Source: Halopelagius inordinatus (GTDB taxonomy: Archaea; Halobacteriota; Halobacteria; Halobacteriales; Haloferacaceae). From it: 64,000 nucleotides of DNA. Both the position numbers and the translations under genes were made by a program. Each line of letters opens with the position of its first letter. The stretch's first letter is position 1. Below, in pieces: positions 21,873-32,347 of the stretch. Under the pieces are notes generated by a model. It saw nothing but the letters and a program-made list of their open reading frames with translations. It was not told the DNA's origin and searched no databases. The DNA is taken from assembly GCF_900113245.1 (NCBI RefSeq), contig NZ_FOOQ01000001.1, forward strand, positions 310,001-374,000, given 5' to 3'.

Positions 21873-24821
21873 ATGAGTAAGGACTTCATCGAGGTTCGAG
21901 GAGCCGAAGAACACAACCTGAAGGACCTCGACGTCCGGATTCCGCGGGAGGCGTTTACGGTCGTCACGGGGCTTTCGGGGTCGGGGAAATCGTCGCTGGC
22001 GTTCGACACGGTGTACGCGGAGGGACAACGCCGCTACATCGAATCGCTGTCCGCGTACGCCCGGAACTTCCTCGGGCAGATGGACAAACCGCAGGTCGAA
22101 TCCGTCGAGGGACTGTCGCCCGCCATCTCCATCGACCAGAAGAACGGAGCCAACAACCCCCGTTCGACCGTCGGGACGGTCACCGAACTACACGACTACC
22201 TCCGCCTCCTCTACGCGCGGGTGGGGACGCAGTACGACCCCGTCACGGGCGAAGAGGTGGGCGAACAGTCGGCTCAGGATATGGTCCGACAGATTCTCTC
22301 TCTCCCCGAGGGGACGCGAGCGAAAATCGTCGCGCCCGTCGTCCGCGACCAGAAGGGAGCGTTCGAGGACCTGTTCGACGAACTCGTCGCCGACGGCTAC
22401 GCCCGCGTCGAAGTGGACGGCGAGTCGTACGACCTCACCGTCCAACGGCCCGAACTCGACAAGAACTACGACCACACGATAGACGTCGTCGTCGACCGGG
22501 TGAAGATAGCGCCGGACGCTCGGTCGCGCATCACCGACAGCGTCGAGACGGCGTTAGACGAGGCGGACGGCGTGCTGAAGATAATCGTCCCCGACCCGCC
22601 GGAGGACGTCGCCGTCGCCTCGAACACGCGTTCGACCGGGTCGCTCGCGGGCGACGGCGACGACAGACTGGTCTTGGAGTTCTCCGAGGAACTCGGCAAC
22701 CCCAACTCCGACTTCCGGTTTTCGGAAGTCGAGACGCGGTCGTTCTCGTTCAACAGTCCGCACGGCGCGTGTCCGGAGTGTGAGGGACTCGGCCAGACGA
22801 AGGAGGTGTCCGAACGCCTCATCGTCGAGGACCCCTCGAAACCCCTGAAGAACGTCTTCGAGCCGTGGTCGTACAACCGAACGTACTACCGCCGGCAGAT
22901 AGACAACGTCGCGGAACATTTCGGCGTCTCCGTGCACACGCCGTTCGAGGACCTCTCCGAGGAGGTGCAGGACGCCTTCCTGTTCGGCACCGACGAGGAC
23001 GTGGTGTTCGAGTGGTCGACGAAAAACGGCGTCCGCAGGAAGGAGCAACCGTTCGAGGGCGTCGTCGAGAACCTCGAACGCCGCCACGTCGAGACGGACT
23101 CCGACCGGACGCGCGAGCACATAGAGGAGTTCATGGCCGTCACCACCTGTCCCGAGTGCGACGGGACGCGCCTGAAAGAGCAGTCGAGACACGTCCTCGT
23201 GGACGGGACGTCCATCACCGAGGTCAACCGCCTGAGCATCGGCGACGCCGTAGAGCACTTCGAGGGACTGGAGGCGAACCTCGGCGAACGGGACCGAACC
23301 ATCGCGGAGGAGATCGTAAAGGAGATTCGCGCCCGCCTCGGCTTCATGGAGGAAGTCGGCCTCGAATATCTCACCTTGGACCGCGAGGCGGCCACCCTCT
23401 CGGGCGGCGAGAGCCAGCGCATCCGCCTCGCCACGCAGGTGGGGTCCGGTCTCGTGGGCGTCCTCTACGTTCTGGACGAACCCTCCATCGGCCTCCACCA
23501 ACGCGACAACGACCGCCTCCTGAACACGCTCTGCGGTCTCCGCGACTTGGGGAACACCCTCGTCGTCGTCGAACACGACGAGGAGACGATGCGGCGCGCG
23601 GACGAGATTATCGACATGGGTCCCGGTCCCGGCAGTCGCGGCGGCGAAGTGGTCGCACAGGGCGACTTCGACGACATCGTCGCCGCCGACGACTCCGTCA
23701 CAGCGGAGTATCTCTCCGGCGAAAAGGAGATACCCGTCCCCGAGGACCGCCGCACCTCCGACGCCGAACTGACGGTCCGCGGGGCGCGACAGCACAACCT
23801 GAAGGACCTCGACGTCTCCATCCCCGTCGGCCAGTTCACGGCCATCACCGGCGTCTCCGGGTCGGGCAAGTCCACGCTGATGCACGACATCCTCTACAAG
23901 GGACTCGCCCGCGAGATGAACGACAACACGTCCGTAGACCCCGGCGACCACGACGCGATAGAGGGGATGGAGAACATCGAGACGGTGCGTCTCATCGACC
24001 AATCGCCCATCGGCCGCACGCCGCGGTCGAACCCCGCGACGTACACCGGCGTCTTCGACTACGTCCGCGAACTGTTCGCGGAGACGAAACTGGCCAAACA
24101 GCGCGGCTACGAGAAGGGTCGCTTCTCGTTCAACGTCAAAGGCGGGCGCTGTGAGGCCTGCGGCGGGCAGGGCGACGTGAAGATAGAGATGAACTTCCTC
24201 TCCGACGTGTACGTCCCCTGCGAGGAGTGCGGCGGCGCGCGCTACAACGACGAGACGTTGGACGTGACGTACAAGGGCAAGACCATCGCCGACGTGTTGC
24301 AGATGGAAGTCGAGGAGGCCCTCGATTTCTTCGAGGCGAACTCGCAACTTCGCCGCCGCCTCCAACTCCTGAAGGACGTGGGGTTAGACTACATGACGCT
24401 CGGACAGCCATCGACCACCCTCTCGGGCGGCGAAGCCCAGCGAGTCAAACTCGCAGAGGAGTTGGGCAAAAAGCAGACCGGCGACACGCTCTATCTCCTC
24501 GACGAACCGACGACGGGTCTCCACAAGGAGGACGAACGGAAACTCATCGACGTGCTCCAACGACTCACCGACAACGGCAACACCGTCGTGGTCGTCGAAC
24601 ACGAACTCGACTTGGTGAAGAACGCCGACACCGTCCTCGACTTGGGCCCGGAGGGCGGCGAGAACGGCGGCGACGTCGTCGCCGTCGGCACCCCCGAGGA
24701 CGTCGCGCGCACCGACGCCTCTCACACGGGTCGGTATCTCCGCGACTTACTTCCCGCGGTGGATATCGACGGGCCGCGGTCCGACCGTCGCAAACCCGCG
24801 AAAGTGGCGAGCGACGACTGA
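21873..24821 (+). CDS. uvrA: Excinuclease ABC subunit A
   Basis: The 982-residue protein is the damage-sensing ATPase of nucleotide excision repair. There are two ABC modules: Walker A GLSGSGKS at 33-40 and GVSGSGKST from residue 660. ABC signatures are [12 protein letters not shown] and [12 protein letters not shown]. Zinc-finger cysteines are visible in [26 protein letters not shown] and CEECGGARY. Length is normal. Its partners uvrB and uvrC are not in this window. Confidence 0.98.
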   Translation: MSKDFIEVRGAEEHNLKDLDVRIPREAFTVVTGLSGSGKSSLAFDTVYAEGQRRYIESLSAYARNFLGQMDKPQVESVEGLSPAISIDQKNGANNPRSTVGTVTELHDYLRLLYARVGTQYDPVTGEEVGEQSAQDMVRQILSLPEGTRAKIVAPVVRDQKGAFEDLFDELVADGYARVEVDGESYDLTVQRPELDKNYDHTIDVVVDRVKIAPDARSRITDSVETALDEADGVLKIIVPDPPEDVAVASNTRSTGSLAGDGDDRLVLEFSEELGNPNSDFRFSEVETRSFSFNSPHGACPECEGLGQTKEVSERLIVEDPSKPLKNVFEPWSYNRTYYRRQIDNVAEHFGVSVHTPFEDLSEEVQDAFLFGTDEDVVFEWSTKNGVRRKEQPFEGVVENLERRHVETDSDRTREHIEEFMAVTTCPECDGTRLKEQSRHVLVDGTSITEVNRLSIGDAVEHFEGLEANLGERDRTIAEEIVKEIRARLGFMEEVGLEYLTLDREAATLSGGESQRIRLATQVGSGLVGVLYVLDEPSIGLHQRDNDRLLNTLCGLRDLGNTLVVVEHDEETMRRADEIIDMGPGPGSRGGEVVAQGDFDDIVAADDSVTAEYLSGEKEIPVPEDRRTSDAELTVRGARQHNLKDLDVSIPVGQFTAITGVSGSGKSTLMHDILYKGLAREMNDNTSVDPGDHDAIEGMENIETVRLIDQSPIGRTPRSNPATYTGVFDYVRELFAETKLAKQRGYEKGRFSFNVKGGRCEACGGQGDVKIEMNFLSDVYVPCEECGGARYNDETLDVTYKGKTIADVLQMEVEEALDFFEANSQLRRRLQLLKDVGLDYMTLGQPSTTLSGGEAQRVKLAEELGKKQTGDTLYLLDEPTTGLHKEDERKLIDVLQRLTDNGNTVVVVEHELDLVKNADTVLDLGPEGGENGGDVVAVGTPEDVARTDASHTGRYLRDLLPAVDIDGPRSDRRKPAKVASDD

Positions 24822-24833
24822 CCCGCGGACCGG

Positions 24834-25034
24834 TCACTCCCCCGTCGCGAGAAGGATGACGGCCGCGAACAGAGAGACGCCGAGGCCGAAGACGCCGACG
24901 GCCTTCGCGAGCAGTCCGCCCCGTCCGAAGTCCGCGTCGAGCGACAGCATCAATCCTGCGAGCCAGAATCCGCCTACGACGAGCGACCCCATTCCCGCGG
25001 CGTACCGTGCCGTCCAGTTCGGGGAGAAAGACAT
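24834..25034 (-). CDS. Small two-helix membrane protein, 66 residues
   Basis: The protein starts MSFSPNWTARYAAGMGSLVV. Two transmembrane segments (about 16-32 and 44-63) are separated by a short acidic loop (LDADFGRGG). Function unknown. It is convergent with uvrA, 12 bases apart. Confidence 0.65.
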   Translation of the reverse strand: MSFSPNWTARYAAGMGSLVVGGFWLAGLMLSLDADFGRGGLLAKAVGVFGLGVSLFAAVILLATGE

Positions 25035-25178
25035 CGTCTGTTCGAATCGGACACCGACCGAATCAATCTAGGGGTTCTATTATCTACTCTGATACTCTGA
25101 GGCGCGAACGCCGCGGGGCGCGCCGACGAGTCGTTCGCGGGGTGACCGTTTTTCGTGCTCGACGTGCTACGTGCTCGC

Positions 25179-26171
25179 ATGACGACCTGTTACGCCGCCC
25201 TCCGCGAAGCCCTCCTCGTCGTCCGCGACGCCGACGATACGGATTCGGACCTCGAAACGAGCGCCCACCTCGACGGACACGACGTGGAAGGAATCGACGT
25301 CGGCGACGGGACGGCCTGTTGTGCCACGTTCGACGACGGACTGTTTCGGACCGCAGACGGCGGAGAGACGTGGACGCGCGCCTCGGGCCTCCCGGACTCG
25401 GTGACGGCTATCGTCGCCGGCGGACGGCCGGGCGAGTGGTGGGCGGGGACCGAACCGAGCGCGGTGTATCGCTCCGGAGACGACGGGCGGACGTGGGAGC
25501 GACGACCCGGCCTCACCGACCTTCCCTCGGCGTCGTCGTGGTCGTTCCCGCCGCGGCCTCACACTCACCACGTCCGGTGGATAGAACCGGACCCGGCCGA
25601 CCCAGACCACCTCTACGTCGGCGTCGAAGCCGGTGCCCTCGTTCGGACGCGCGACGGCGGCGAGACGTGGGAGGACCGCGTCCCCTCGGCCCGGCGCGAC
25701 AACCACTCGCTCGCGACGCATCCCGACGCGCCCGGACGGGCGTGGGCCGCCGCGGGCGACGGATACGCGGAGACGGCGGACGGCGGCGAGACGTGGGACC
25801 ACCCCCACGACGGACTCGACCACCGCTACTGTTGGAGCGTCGCCGTCGAGTCGGCGGACCCGACGCTCGTTCTCCTCTCGTCGGCCCAGAGCGCCCGCGT
25901 CGCGCACAACGCCGACAGAGCGGAGTCGTACCTCTACCGACGCCGGGGCGACGGCGCGTGGGAACGACTCGACGGCCGAGGGGTTCCGACGGGCGAGGGC
26001 GTCCTTCGCGCCGTTCTCGCCCGCGGCGACTCCGCGGGGGTGTTCTACGCGCTTCACAACCGGGGCCTCTACCGGACGGCGGACGGCGGCGATTCGTGGG
26101 CGCGCCTCGGCGTCTCGTGGAGCGAAGCGTTCGAACGACAGACGCCGCGCGGACTGGCAGTCGGGGAGTGA
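25179..26171 (+). CDS. BNR/sortilin-type beta-propeller protein
   Basis: The 330-residue protein carries at least four Asp-box-type repeats: TADGGETWTRAS, SGDDGRTWERRPG, TRDGGETWEDR, TADGGETWDHPH and TADGGDSWARLG. These predict a beta-propeller as in sialidases and sortilin/Ycf48-like proteins. There is no signal peptide, so it should act in the cytoplasm, perhaps in protein or cofactor assembly. No catalytic residues can be assigned. The ATG at 25179 gives MTTCYAALREALLVVRD. Confidence 0.8.
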   Translation: MTTCYAALREALLVVRDADDTDSDLETSAHLDGHDVEGIDVGDGTACCATFDDGLFRTADGGETWTRASGLPDSVTAIVAGGRPGEWWAGTEPSAVYRSGDDGRTWERRPGLTDLPSASSWSFPPRPHTHHVRWIEPDPADPDHLYVGVEAGALVRTRDGGETWEDRVPSARRDNHSLATHPDAPGRAWAAAGDGYAETADGGETWDHPHDGLDHRYCWSVAVESADPTLVLLSSAQSARVAHNADRAESYLYRRRGDGAWERLDGRGVPTGEGVLRAVLARGDSAGVFYALHNRGLYRTADGGDSWARLGVSWSEAFERQTPRGLAVGE

Positions 26172-26177
26172 CCCGAC

Positions 26178-26930
26178 TCAGAGTCGCGGACTCGGGTCAC
26201 CGGCCTCGTAGTGGCGGACGCGACTCTCGGCGGCGGCGGCGACGAGGGCGACTCCGAGGGGGAGAACCCAGCCGATAGCGTAGAGAGCGCCCAGCGGGAA
26301 CCGACCGCTCGACGGGGTGACGACGACGAGAGCGAGTCCCGCCGCGAGGACGGCGGGCGGCGACAGTCGGTTCAGGCGGATGCCGACGTACACCGGCACC
26401 GTCCCGAGGACGAGGAGTCCGCCCGCGACCCAAAGCAAGAGACCTATCGCGGGGAGCGTCGGCGACTCGAAACGGAGTCCCGACGCGCCGAGCACGGACA
26501 CGGCGTAGACGACGCCGACGGCGATGGAACCCGCTCCCGTCTGCCCGTCGAGCAGTTCTCGAACGCGCGGGTGTTCGGTCGCGGCGTATTCGAGAGCCGA
26601 GACGGCGAGGACGAGTACGGCCACGAGGAGGACGCTCGGAAGGAACCGCAGGAGAGTGAGCGAGTCGGGAGCGACGGTGCCGAAGCGCACCGCGAACCCC
26701 ACCCACGGTACGAGAAGCGACAGCGCCGTCGCTACGGGCAGCGGAGTCAACAACCCCCGCTCGTGCGTCTCGGCGACGAGCACGCCGAGTCCGGAGAGCG
26801 TGGCGACGTAGAGCGACGTCGCGAGGAGGGACTCGCCGGTGACCGTCCCGACCGCGACGCCGAGACTGAGGAGGTAACTGGTGAACGCTACGGGGGCGAG
26901 GGCGGCGGCGAGGAGGGCGTCCCGGCGCAT
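26178..26930 (-). CDS. Multi-pass membrane protein, 250 residues
   Basis: The protein starts MRRDALLAAALAPVAFTSYL and has seven or eight predicted hydrophobic segments with few charged residues. A charged loop at about 115-130 (EYAATEHPRVRELLDG) faces one side. No family or active-site motif is recognised. It ends six bases from the convergent propeller gene. Confidence 0.7.
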   Translation of the reverse strand: MRRDALLAAALAPVAFTSYLLSLGVAVGTVTGESLLATSLYVATLSGLGVLVAETHERGLLTPLPVATALSLLVPWVGFAVRFGTVAPDSLTLLRFLPSVLLVAVLVLAVSALEYAATEHPRVRELLDGQTGAGSIAVGVVYAVSVLGASGLRFESPTLPAIGLLLWVAGGLLVLGTVPVYVGIRLNRLSPPAVLAAGLALVVVTPSSGRFPLGALYAIGWVLPLGVALVAAAAESRVRHYEAGDPSPRL

Positions 26931-27051
26931 GATATGCTAGTCATTTCCATCCGTCAAAATAGTTATCGCGGACATACCGGAGGTCAACCGGAGGCTAACG
27001 CGCCGGGCGGACGGAGAAGGTATTTGTCCGGCCGTTCGATACGACACAACG

Positions 27052-28134
27052 ATGTACGACTTCGCCGTCGTCGGTGTCGGCCCCGCCGGTGCGCGCTTCG
27101 CACGACGCGCCGCCGAAGCGGGGTACGACGTCGTCGCCTTCGAGAAGGGGACGGTCGGCACCCCACTGGCCTGTTCGGGCCACGTCAGCACGGATATCTG
27201 GGAGTACGTCCCCGAGGAGTCGAAAGACCGTCTGCTCCAAAACCGGGTGTACGGCGCGAACTTCCGCGTCGGCGGACCCGGGACCCGCGCGTACCCGTTC
27301 TACAAGAGCCAAGAGGTATCGAACGTCGTAGACCGGATCGAACTCGACCGGACGCTCGCCGACTGCGCCCGAGAGGCGGGCGCGGACGTCCGCGAACGCC
27401 ACACGGTGACCGGAATCGACGAACGACACGACGGCGTCGAACTCACGGTCTCCGCGGCGGGCGAGACGCTGAGCGTCGAAGCCAAGATGGTCGCCGGATG
27501 CGACGGCCCCGTCTCCCGCGTCCGGCGCGCCGTCGGCCTGCCCGAACCGGGCGAGACGCTCCACGGCGTCCTCGCGTTCGACGACGACCCGGACGACGGC
27601 GACTTCGTCGACGTCCACCTCACGGTGCCGCGCTTCTTCGCGTGGCGAATCCCGCGCGGCGACGCGGGCGTCGAGTACGGTTTGGCCGCCCCGCCCGGCG
27701 CGGAGGTAAACGAGATGTTCGACGCCCTCACCGACGCGTACGACGTGGAGACCGACCACTTCTGCTCGGGCGCGATTCCCATCGGCCCGCCGGACCGCGT
27801 GACGACGCGCCGGGCGTTCCTCGTCGGCGACGCCGCCGCGCAGACGAAACCGTTCACCGGCGGCGGCATCCTCTACGGCATGACCGCCGCGGACCGCGCC
27901 GTCTCCACGATTTCGCCCGACGACCCCGCGACCCTCCGCGACTACGAGTCGGCGTGGCGCGAGGAACTCCAGAGCGAAATCGCACTCGGTCACTGGATTC
28001 GCCGGGCGTACTCGCTCCCCGAGTCGGTCCAGAAGCTCGGACTACGGTCGCTGTCGGGCGAAATCGCGGTCCACATGGACAAGCCAACGTCGTTTTTCTC
28101 GCGGGAACATCTCGGAAAACTCGTCGGTCGCTGA
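27052..28134 (+). CDS. Geranylgeranyl reductase family FAD-dependent oxidoreductase
   Basis: The 360-residue flavoprotein has the N-terminal dinucleotide fold VVGVGPAGA (6-14). The family FAD motif is DHFCSGAIPIGPP...AFLVGDAAAQTKPFTGGGI. PFYKSQEV and CSGHVSTD fit the archaeal lipid reductase family. Such enzymes saturate isoprenoid double bonds of archaeal lipids or quinones; the exact substrate cannot be told here. A TATA-like GGTATTTG lies about 28 bases before the ATG. Confidence 0.88.
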   Translation: MYDFAVVGVGPAGARFARRAAEAGYDVVAFEKGTVGTPLACSGHVSTDIWEYVPEESKDRLLQNRVYGANFRVGGPGTRAYPFYKSQEVSNVVDRIELDRTLADCAREAGADVRERHTVTGIDERHDGVELTVSAAGETLSVEAKMVAGCDGPVSRVRRAVGLPEPGETLHGVLAFDDDPDDGDFVDVHLTVPRFFAWRIPRGDAGVEYGLAAPPGAEVNEMFDALTDAYDVETDHFCSGAIPIGPPDRVTTRRAFLVGDAAAQTKPFTGGGILYGMTAADRAVSTISPDDPATLRDYESAWREELQSEIALGHWIRRAYSLPESVQKLGLRSLSGEIAVHMDKPTSFFSREHLGKLVGR

Positions 28135-28175
28135 CTGCCGGAACGGCCCGTCCCGTCACCGACGCCGTCAGCACC

Positions 28176-29291
28176 TCACTCCTCGTCGTCGGGATACGCC
28201 GGCACGCGCGCGGAACGGGCCGTCCCCTCGTAGAACGGAAGCGCCTCGCGCGTCGCCTCGACGGCCCCGCCCGCGCCGCCGTCACCCGAGCGGTCGACCG
28301 AGAGCGTCGCCGAGGAATCGAGGCCGTACTCGACTTCCGCGAGGGCGATAGGGCGGTCCAGAGACGGACTCTCCACCGCGCGGGTCACCTCACCCACCTC
28401 CTCGCCGTCGGCGAGAACCGCGTCGCCCCTCTCGGGGAGTTCGTCGGCCGCGAGGCCGACGAGGCGGGAACTCGGTCGGCCGCGGTTCTCTACCTTGGAG
28501 ACGACCTCTTGCCCGACGAAACAGCCCTTCTCGAAATCGACGGCGTTGCGGACGCCGAGGACGTTCGGCAGGCGTCCGTCGAGTTCCGTCTCGAAGAGGG
28601 GGGTTCCGGCCTCCGCGGTGAGACTCTCCCACGTCGCGTAGCCGAACGGCGCGGCGCCCGACCCCTGCGTCAGTAGCGTGTCGAAGACGCGTTCGGCGGC
28701 GTCGGCGGCGCAGACCACCTCGTACCCCTCGTCGCCGGTGAGTCCGTCGTTCGCTATCACGGTCACGCCCTCGCCGCCGACGACGCCTCGGTCGAACGTC
28801 AGGGCGGGTTCCGGCGCGGCGGCGTTCTTGAGGACGCTCGCGACCTTCTCGGTCGATTTGGGTCCGTGGACGCCGAAGACGCCGAACTCCCCGGACGCCT
28901 CGCGGACGGTCACGTCCTGGATGAACACCTTTCCGGACCAGTCGTCGGCCAACGGTTCGGCGCGGTCCGGCGGCGTGAAACAGAGCAGTCGCTCGCCCGC
29001 GTTGTAGACGTACATGTCCGTCTCGACGCGTCCCTGCGGGTCCAAGAGCAGGGCGTAGACGCCCCGTCCGTCCTCGTCGGGGACGCGGTTCGAGACGGTG
29101 TCGTCGACGAACTCGACTCGGTCGTCGCCGGAGACGACGACGACGCCGTACCCCATCTCGATTATTCCCGCCCCGTTGCGGACGGCGCGGTGAGCGACCG
29201 ACGGACGGCCGTAGTCGCACACCACGTCGCGGCCGCCTCGCTTCTCGAACGTCGCGCCGTGGGCCGCGTGCAAATCTTCGACTACCGTCAT
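28176..29291 (-). CDS. YgfZ/GcvT-type tetrahydrofolate-binding protein
   Basis: The 371-residue protein has the GcvT fold but carries the YgfZ signature KGCFVGQEVVSK near residue 256. It is followed by the C-terminal beta-barrel (RLVGLAADELPERGDAV). YgfZ/IBA57 proteins help assemble or repair Fe-S clusters with folate. There are no other glycine-cleavage genes nearby, so an aminomethyltransferase role is less likely. It is convergent with the GGR gene. Confidence 0.85.
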   Translation of the reverse strand: MTVVEDLHAAHGATFEKRGGRDVVCDYGRPSVAHRAVRNGAGIIEMGYGVVVVSGDDRVEFVDDTVSNRVPDEDGRGVYALLLDPQGRVETDMYVYNAGERLLCFTPPDRAEPLADDWSGKVFIQDVTVREASGEFGVFGVHGPKSTEKVASVLKNAAAPEPALTFDRGVVGGEGVTVIANDGLTGDEGYEVVCAADAAERVFDTLLTQGSGAAPFGYATWESLTAEAGTPLFETELDGRLPNVLGVRNAVDFEKGCFVGQEVVSKVENRGRPSSRLVGLAADELPERGDAVLADGEEVGEVTRAVESPSLDRPIALAEVEYGLDSSATLSVDRSGDGGAGGAVEATREALPFYEGTARSARVPAYPDDEE

Positions 29292-29340
29292 CGCTCGATA
29301 CTCCGTCCCCGTCCCTGAAAACGTCCGCGTGTCGCGCCGG

Positions 29341-29643
29341 TCACAGACCCAACCTCTCGCGCACGGCGTCGAGGAAGCTCTGTTCTTCTTCTATCTCCTC
29401 TTCTTCGGGGTCGGGAATCACCCGGTCGTCCGGGAGGATGGCGACCCGTTCGCGGTGATTCTCGACGGAGATGAGACCGTCCTCTTTCAGTTTCGCGAGG
29501 GCGTCCTCGATGGTGTCGATGTCGGCGTCGACTGCGGCGCGCAACTCGAAGACCGTCATCCCCTCTTCGGCACGGTCGACTAACGCATCGAGTACGTCCA
29601 CCTCGATGTCCCGTCGGTTTTGGAACTCCCGCCGCGCTCTCAT
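29341..29643 (-). CDS. Small winged-helix DNA-binding-type protein
   Basis: The 100-residue protein starts MRARREFQNRRDIEVDVLDA. A winged-helix domain (about 12-70) reads VLDALVDRAEEGMTVFELRA...IDTIEDALAKLKEDGLISVEN. An acidic tail (PEEEEIEEEQ) follows. It could regulate the YgfZ gene 49 bases downstream on the same strand, but this is only position-based. Confidence 0.75.
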   Translation of the reverse strand: MRARREFQNRRDIEVDVLDALVDRAEEGMTVFELRAAVDADIDTIEDALAKLKEDGLISVENHRERVAILPDDRVIPDPEEEEIEEEQSFLDAVRERLGL

Positions 29644-29774
29644 AGCGCGTACAACGTTCGCGGGTGGTTTACTCTTACCGCCCGCGAGCGGGAGATATCG
29701 AGTCCGCGCGTCCGTCTGCCACGCGTCCGACGGAGGGGGTACATTTTAGTCGCTGAGTTTCCGAAAAGCGGGTA

Positions 29775-30863
29775 ATGGGACTAAAGTGCCGTCTACTCGG
29801 GCACGAATACGGGGACCCCGAGATAGAGCGCGAACGCCAGGAGAACGGCGACGAAGTCGTCGTCACGATACGGGAACTGCAGGTCTGCAAGCGGTGCGAA
29901 AACGAACATCTCGTCAGCGAGAACAAGGAAGTGACCTCGATTCGGTCGCCCTCCGAAGTCGGACTCGACGACGGCGGTGCCTCGGGCGGGCCGTCCCCGG
30001 GGGCGGCGTCGGCGCCGGACCCCTCGCCCGCGCCGGACGCGACACCGGTGAGAGGGGAGACCGACGACTCGGACCCCGCCTCGCACATCTCGGAGGCCGA
30101 ACCCGACGCTCCGTCCGTCGAGTCCGGTCCCTCGCCCGCGGACGTCGGCGTCGATGCGGGCGTCGCGGACGACGAGGACGACGACTTCGAACCGCCGCAG
30201 GACCCCGACGAAGACGACGCCGTCATCCTCGACGACGACGAGGAGGGCGAACGCGACTCGACGCAGTGGCCCGAGGAGACGACTGCGGACCCCGCCGCCG
30301 CCGCAGAAGAGTCCGCCGCGGCCGAGGACATCCCCGAAGACCTGCCCAGAGACGGCGACGGCGAACCGGTCACCGACGACGCGGAACTCATCGACGCCGA
30401 CGAGACGCACAGCGTCTCGTCTGCCGACCAGAGCGCCTCGCGTTCCGGTGACGCCGAGACGCCCGCCGACCGCGGCCACGGCGAGTGGCCCGCCCGAGAA
30501 TCGCCGCCCGCAGACGAGAGCGGTTCGAACGCTCCGTGGCCCGAACAGACGGGCGAAGACGAGGGGTTCGACGCCGAACCGTCGGACGGGACGCCCGCGG
30601 AAGTGGCGTTCGGCGGCGGTCTGACGCCGGAGGCGAACGGCCACGCGGAGTCGCGCGACGCCATCGACGGCGTCGCTTCCTCGGACGAGGGGTTCACTCG
30701 CGCCGACGAGGAAACCGAACTCGAAGCCGACGTTCCCGACGAACGCGTGGAGTTTTACTGTCCGAACTGCGGACACGCGCGAACCGCGGGCGCGTCGTCG
30801 ATGCGCGCCGGCGACATCTGTCCCGAGTGCAAGAAGGGCTACATCGCAGAGCGGCAACTGTAA
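29775..30863 (+). CDS. Zinc-ribbon protein with long acidic low-complexity middle
   Basis: The 362-residue protein has an N-terminal part with CRLLGHEYG and CKRC (residues 5-42). The central region (about 55-310) is disordered and dominated by Asp, Glu, Ser and Pro. The C-terminal zinc ribbon is FYCPNCGHARTAG...GDICPECKKGYI. The modular layout, with zinc heads at each end of a flexible linker, is seen in haloarchaeal DUF7093-type proteins (family name from memory). Function unknown. A TATA-like ATTTTAGT is about 29 bases upstream. Confidence 0.75.
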   Translation: MGLKCRLLGHEYGDPEIERERQENGDEVVVTIRELQVCKRCENEHLVSENKEVTSIRSPSEVGLDDGGASGGPSPGAASAPDPSPAPDATPVRGETDDSDPASHISEAEPDAPSVESGPSPADVGVDAGVADDEDDDFEPPQDPDEDDAVILDDDEEGERDSTQWPEETTADPAAAAEESAAAEDIPEDLPRDGDGEPVTDDAELIDADETHSVSSADQSASRSGDAETPADRGHGEWPARESPPADESGSNAPWPEQTGEDEGFDAEPSDGTPAEVAFGGGLTPEANGHAESRDAIDGVASSDEGFTRADEETELEADVPDERVEFYCPNCGHARTAGASSMRAGDICPECKKGYIAERQL

Positions 30864-31030
30864 GCGGCGCTCCCGGTACTGTCGCCGGGCGACGACTCGC
30901 GCCGACCGCCTCCGATAGCCGGCGTATCCCGACCGACGGACGCCGGTGCTTGCGCTGAGCAGATTGACAGAGAGACCCAGACGAACCGAGTGACGAAACA
31001 GGTAAACCGTCCCCTGTCAAATCACCGGCT

Positions 31031-31414
31031 ATGAAGCAGTACAAGATGCGTCGCGGGGAGACGCTGGAGGAACGCGTTCCTGATCTCGAAGGATTCATCG
31101 AAGACTACTTCGGCCCCATCACGGGTACCGAGGAGTACGACGGACACGAACTCTACGTCGTCGGCGAACCGAAGAACCCCGTGTTCACGCGCATCGTCGC
31201 CGGTGCAGCGGAGTACAGCGGCAAGAAGGACAAACTCGCCGTCCACTTCGACGAACGCGACGCCCAAGAGATCCTCGACAAGGGACTCGAAGACCACGCC
31301 CAAGACGCCGTCAGCGCGAAAAACGAGTTCCTCCTCGAAGCCACCGGTCGCGACGCCAAGTCCCGCCGCGACTCGATGAAGCGAGACGTCGAAGACGACG
31401 CGCCGGACTACTGA
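31031..31414 (+). CDS. Conserved archaeal protein, DUF5611-like, 127 residues
   Basis: The protein starts MKQYKMRRGETLEERVPDLE and contains TEEYDGHELYVVGEPKNPVF and a charged C-terminal helix (RDAKSRRDSMKRDVEDD). It is a compact alpha/beta protein without signal or membrane segments. I recall this as a DUF5611-type family of methanogens and halophiles, with no known function. A TATA-like AGGTAAAC is 27 bases before the ATG. Confidence 0.75.
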   Translation: MKQYKMRRGETLEERVPDLEGFIEDYFGPITGTEEYDGHELYVVGEPKNPVFTRIVAGAAEYSGKKDKLAVHFDERDAQEILDKGLEDHAQDAVSAKNEFLLEATGRDAKSRRDSMKRDVEDDAPDY

Positions 31415-31440
31415 GTTTCGCGGACGAGGCTATCGGCGGT

Positions 31441-32181
31441 TCAGAGCCGTTCGGGTAGCCATCCGCCGTCGATTTCGACGTTTTCTCCGCTCACGTACCC
31501 GCTGTCCTCGTCGAGGAAGAACATGACCGCGTGAGCGACGTCCTCGACGGTGGCCCACCGCCCGCGAGGCGCGTCGTCGGGGAACTCGTCGGACGTCTCG
31601 ACGACGTACGGCGACACCGCGTTGACCGTGATGCCGTCGTCCATCGTGTCGTTCGCGAGCATCCGCGTGAACATCAGAACGCCCGTCTTCGCGACGAAGT
31701 ACGGGAAGTTCTTCGGGTGGACGAGGGCCTTCTCGCTTCCCGCGTAGCCGATGTTGACGATACGACCCCAGCCTTGCTCTCGCATCGCCGGAAGCGCCCG
31801 CCGCGAACAGAGCACCGTGCCGTCGAAGTTCGTCGCCATCACGTGCCGCCACGTCTCGAACGGCACCTCCTCCCAGTGGCTCGGTGCGAAACTCCCCACG
31901 TTGTTGACGAGGACGTCCACCGTCCCGAGTTCGGACTCGACGGCCGCGAACGTCTCCTCGACGGACTCGGGGTCCGTCACGTCCCCCTGCACCGCCGTCG
32001 CCGCGGGCGCGCCCACGTCCGTGGCCTCTCTGACGACGTCGTCTGCGGCGTCTTCGCTCGTGTGGTAGTTTACCGCGACTTCCGCGCCCGCCTCCGCCGC
32101 CGCCAGGGCGATTTCCCGCCCGATTCCGCGAGAACTCCCCGTCACGAGCACGGTTCGGTCCGCTATCTCCGGTGTGAGCAT
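31441..32181 (-). CDS. Short-chain dehydrogenase/reductase
   Basis: The 246-residue protein has the NAD(P)-binding TGSSRGIG (14-21), NNVG (93-96) and catalytic Tyr161/Lys165 in YFVAK. Ser149 in GYAGSE is a candidate for the catalytic Ser. C-terminal YVSGENVEIDGGW is typical of FabG-like enzymes. The substrate is unknown. It is monocistronic and convergent with the DUF5611-like gene. Confidence 0.9.
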   Translation of the reverse strand: MLTPEIADRTVLVTGSSRGIGREIALAAAEAGAEVAVNYHTSEDAADDVVREATDVGAPAATAVQGDVTDPESVEETFAAVESELGTVDVLVNNVGSFAPSHWEEVPFETWRHVMATNFDGTVLCSRRALPAMREQGWGRIVNIGYAGSEKALVHPKNFPYFVAKTGVLMFTRMLANDTMDDGITVNAVSPYVVETSDEFPDDAPRGRWATVEDVAHAVMFFLDEDSGYVSGENVEIDGGWLPERL

Positions 32182-32347
32182 AGGGTTTCATCTCTCTGAC
32201 CGCCGAAAGAACCCACGGGCGGCGCAAACTACATAATGTTAGCACACGTCACGACAACCGGTCTCCGCCGTCCAGTATCTGAATATTTATTCTAATACGA
32301 GTAAAAACATCCGGCACCGTTAAGCGTCGGCAGGTAGAACGTACAGT

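Noticed and set aside
22554-24365. 603-codon antisense frame inside uvrA
   Set aside because: It is a shadow of uvrA codon bias. It has no start context and no recognisable domain.
28176-29291. Glycine-cleavage aminomethyltransferase GcvT
   Set aside because: The KGCFVGQE signature and absence of gcvP/gcvH neighbours favour YgfZ.
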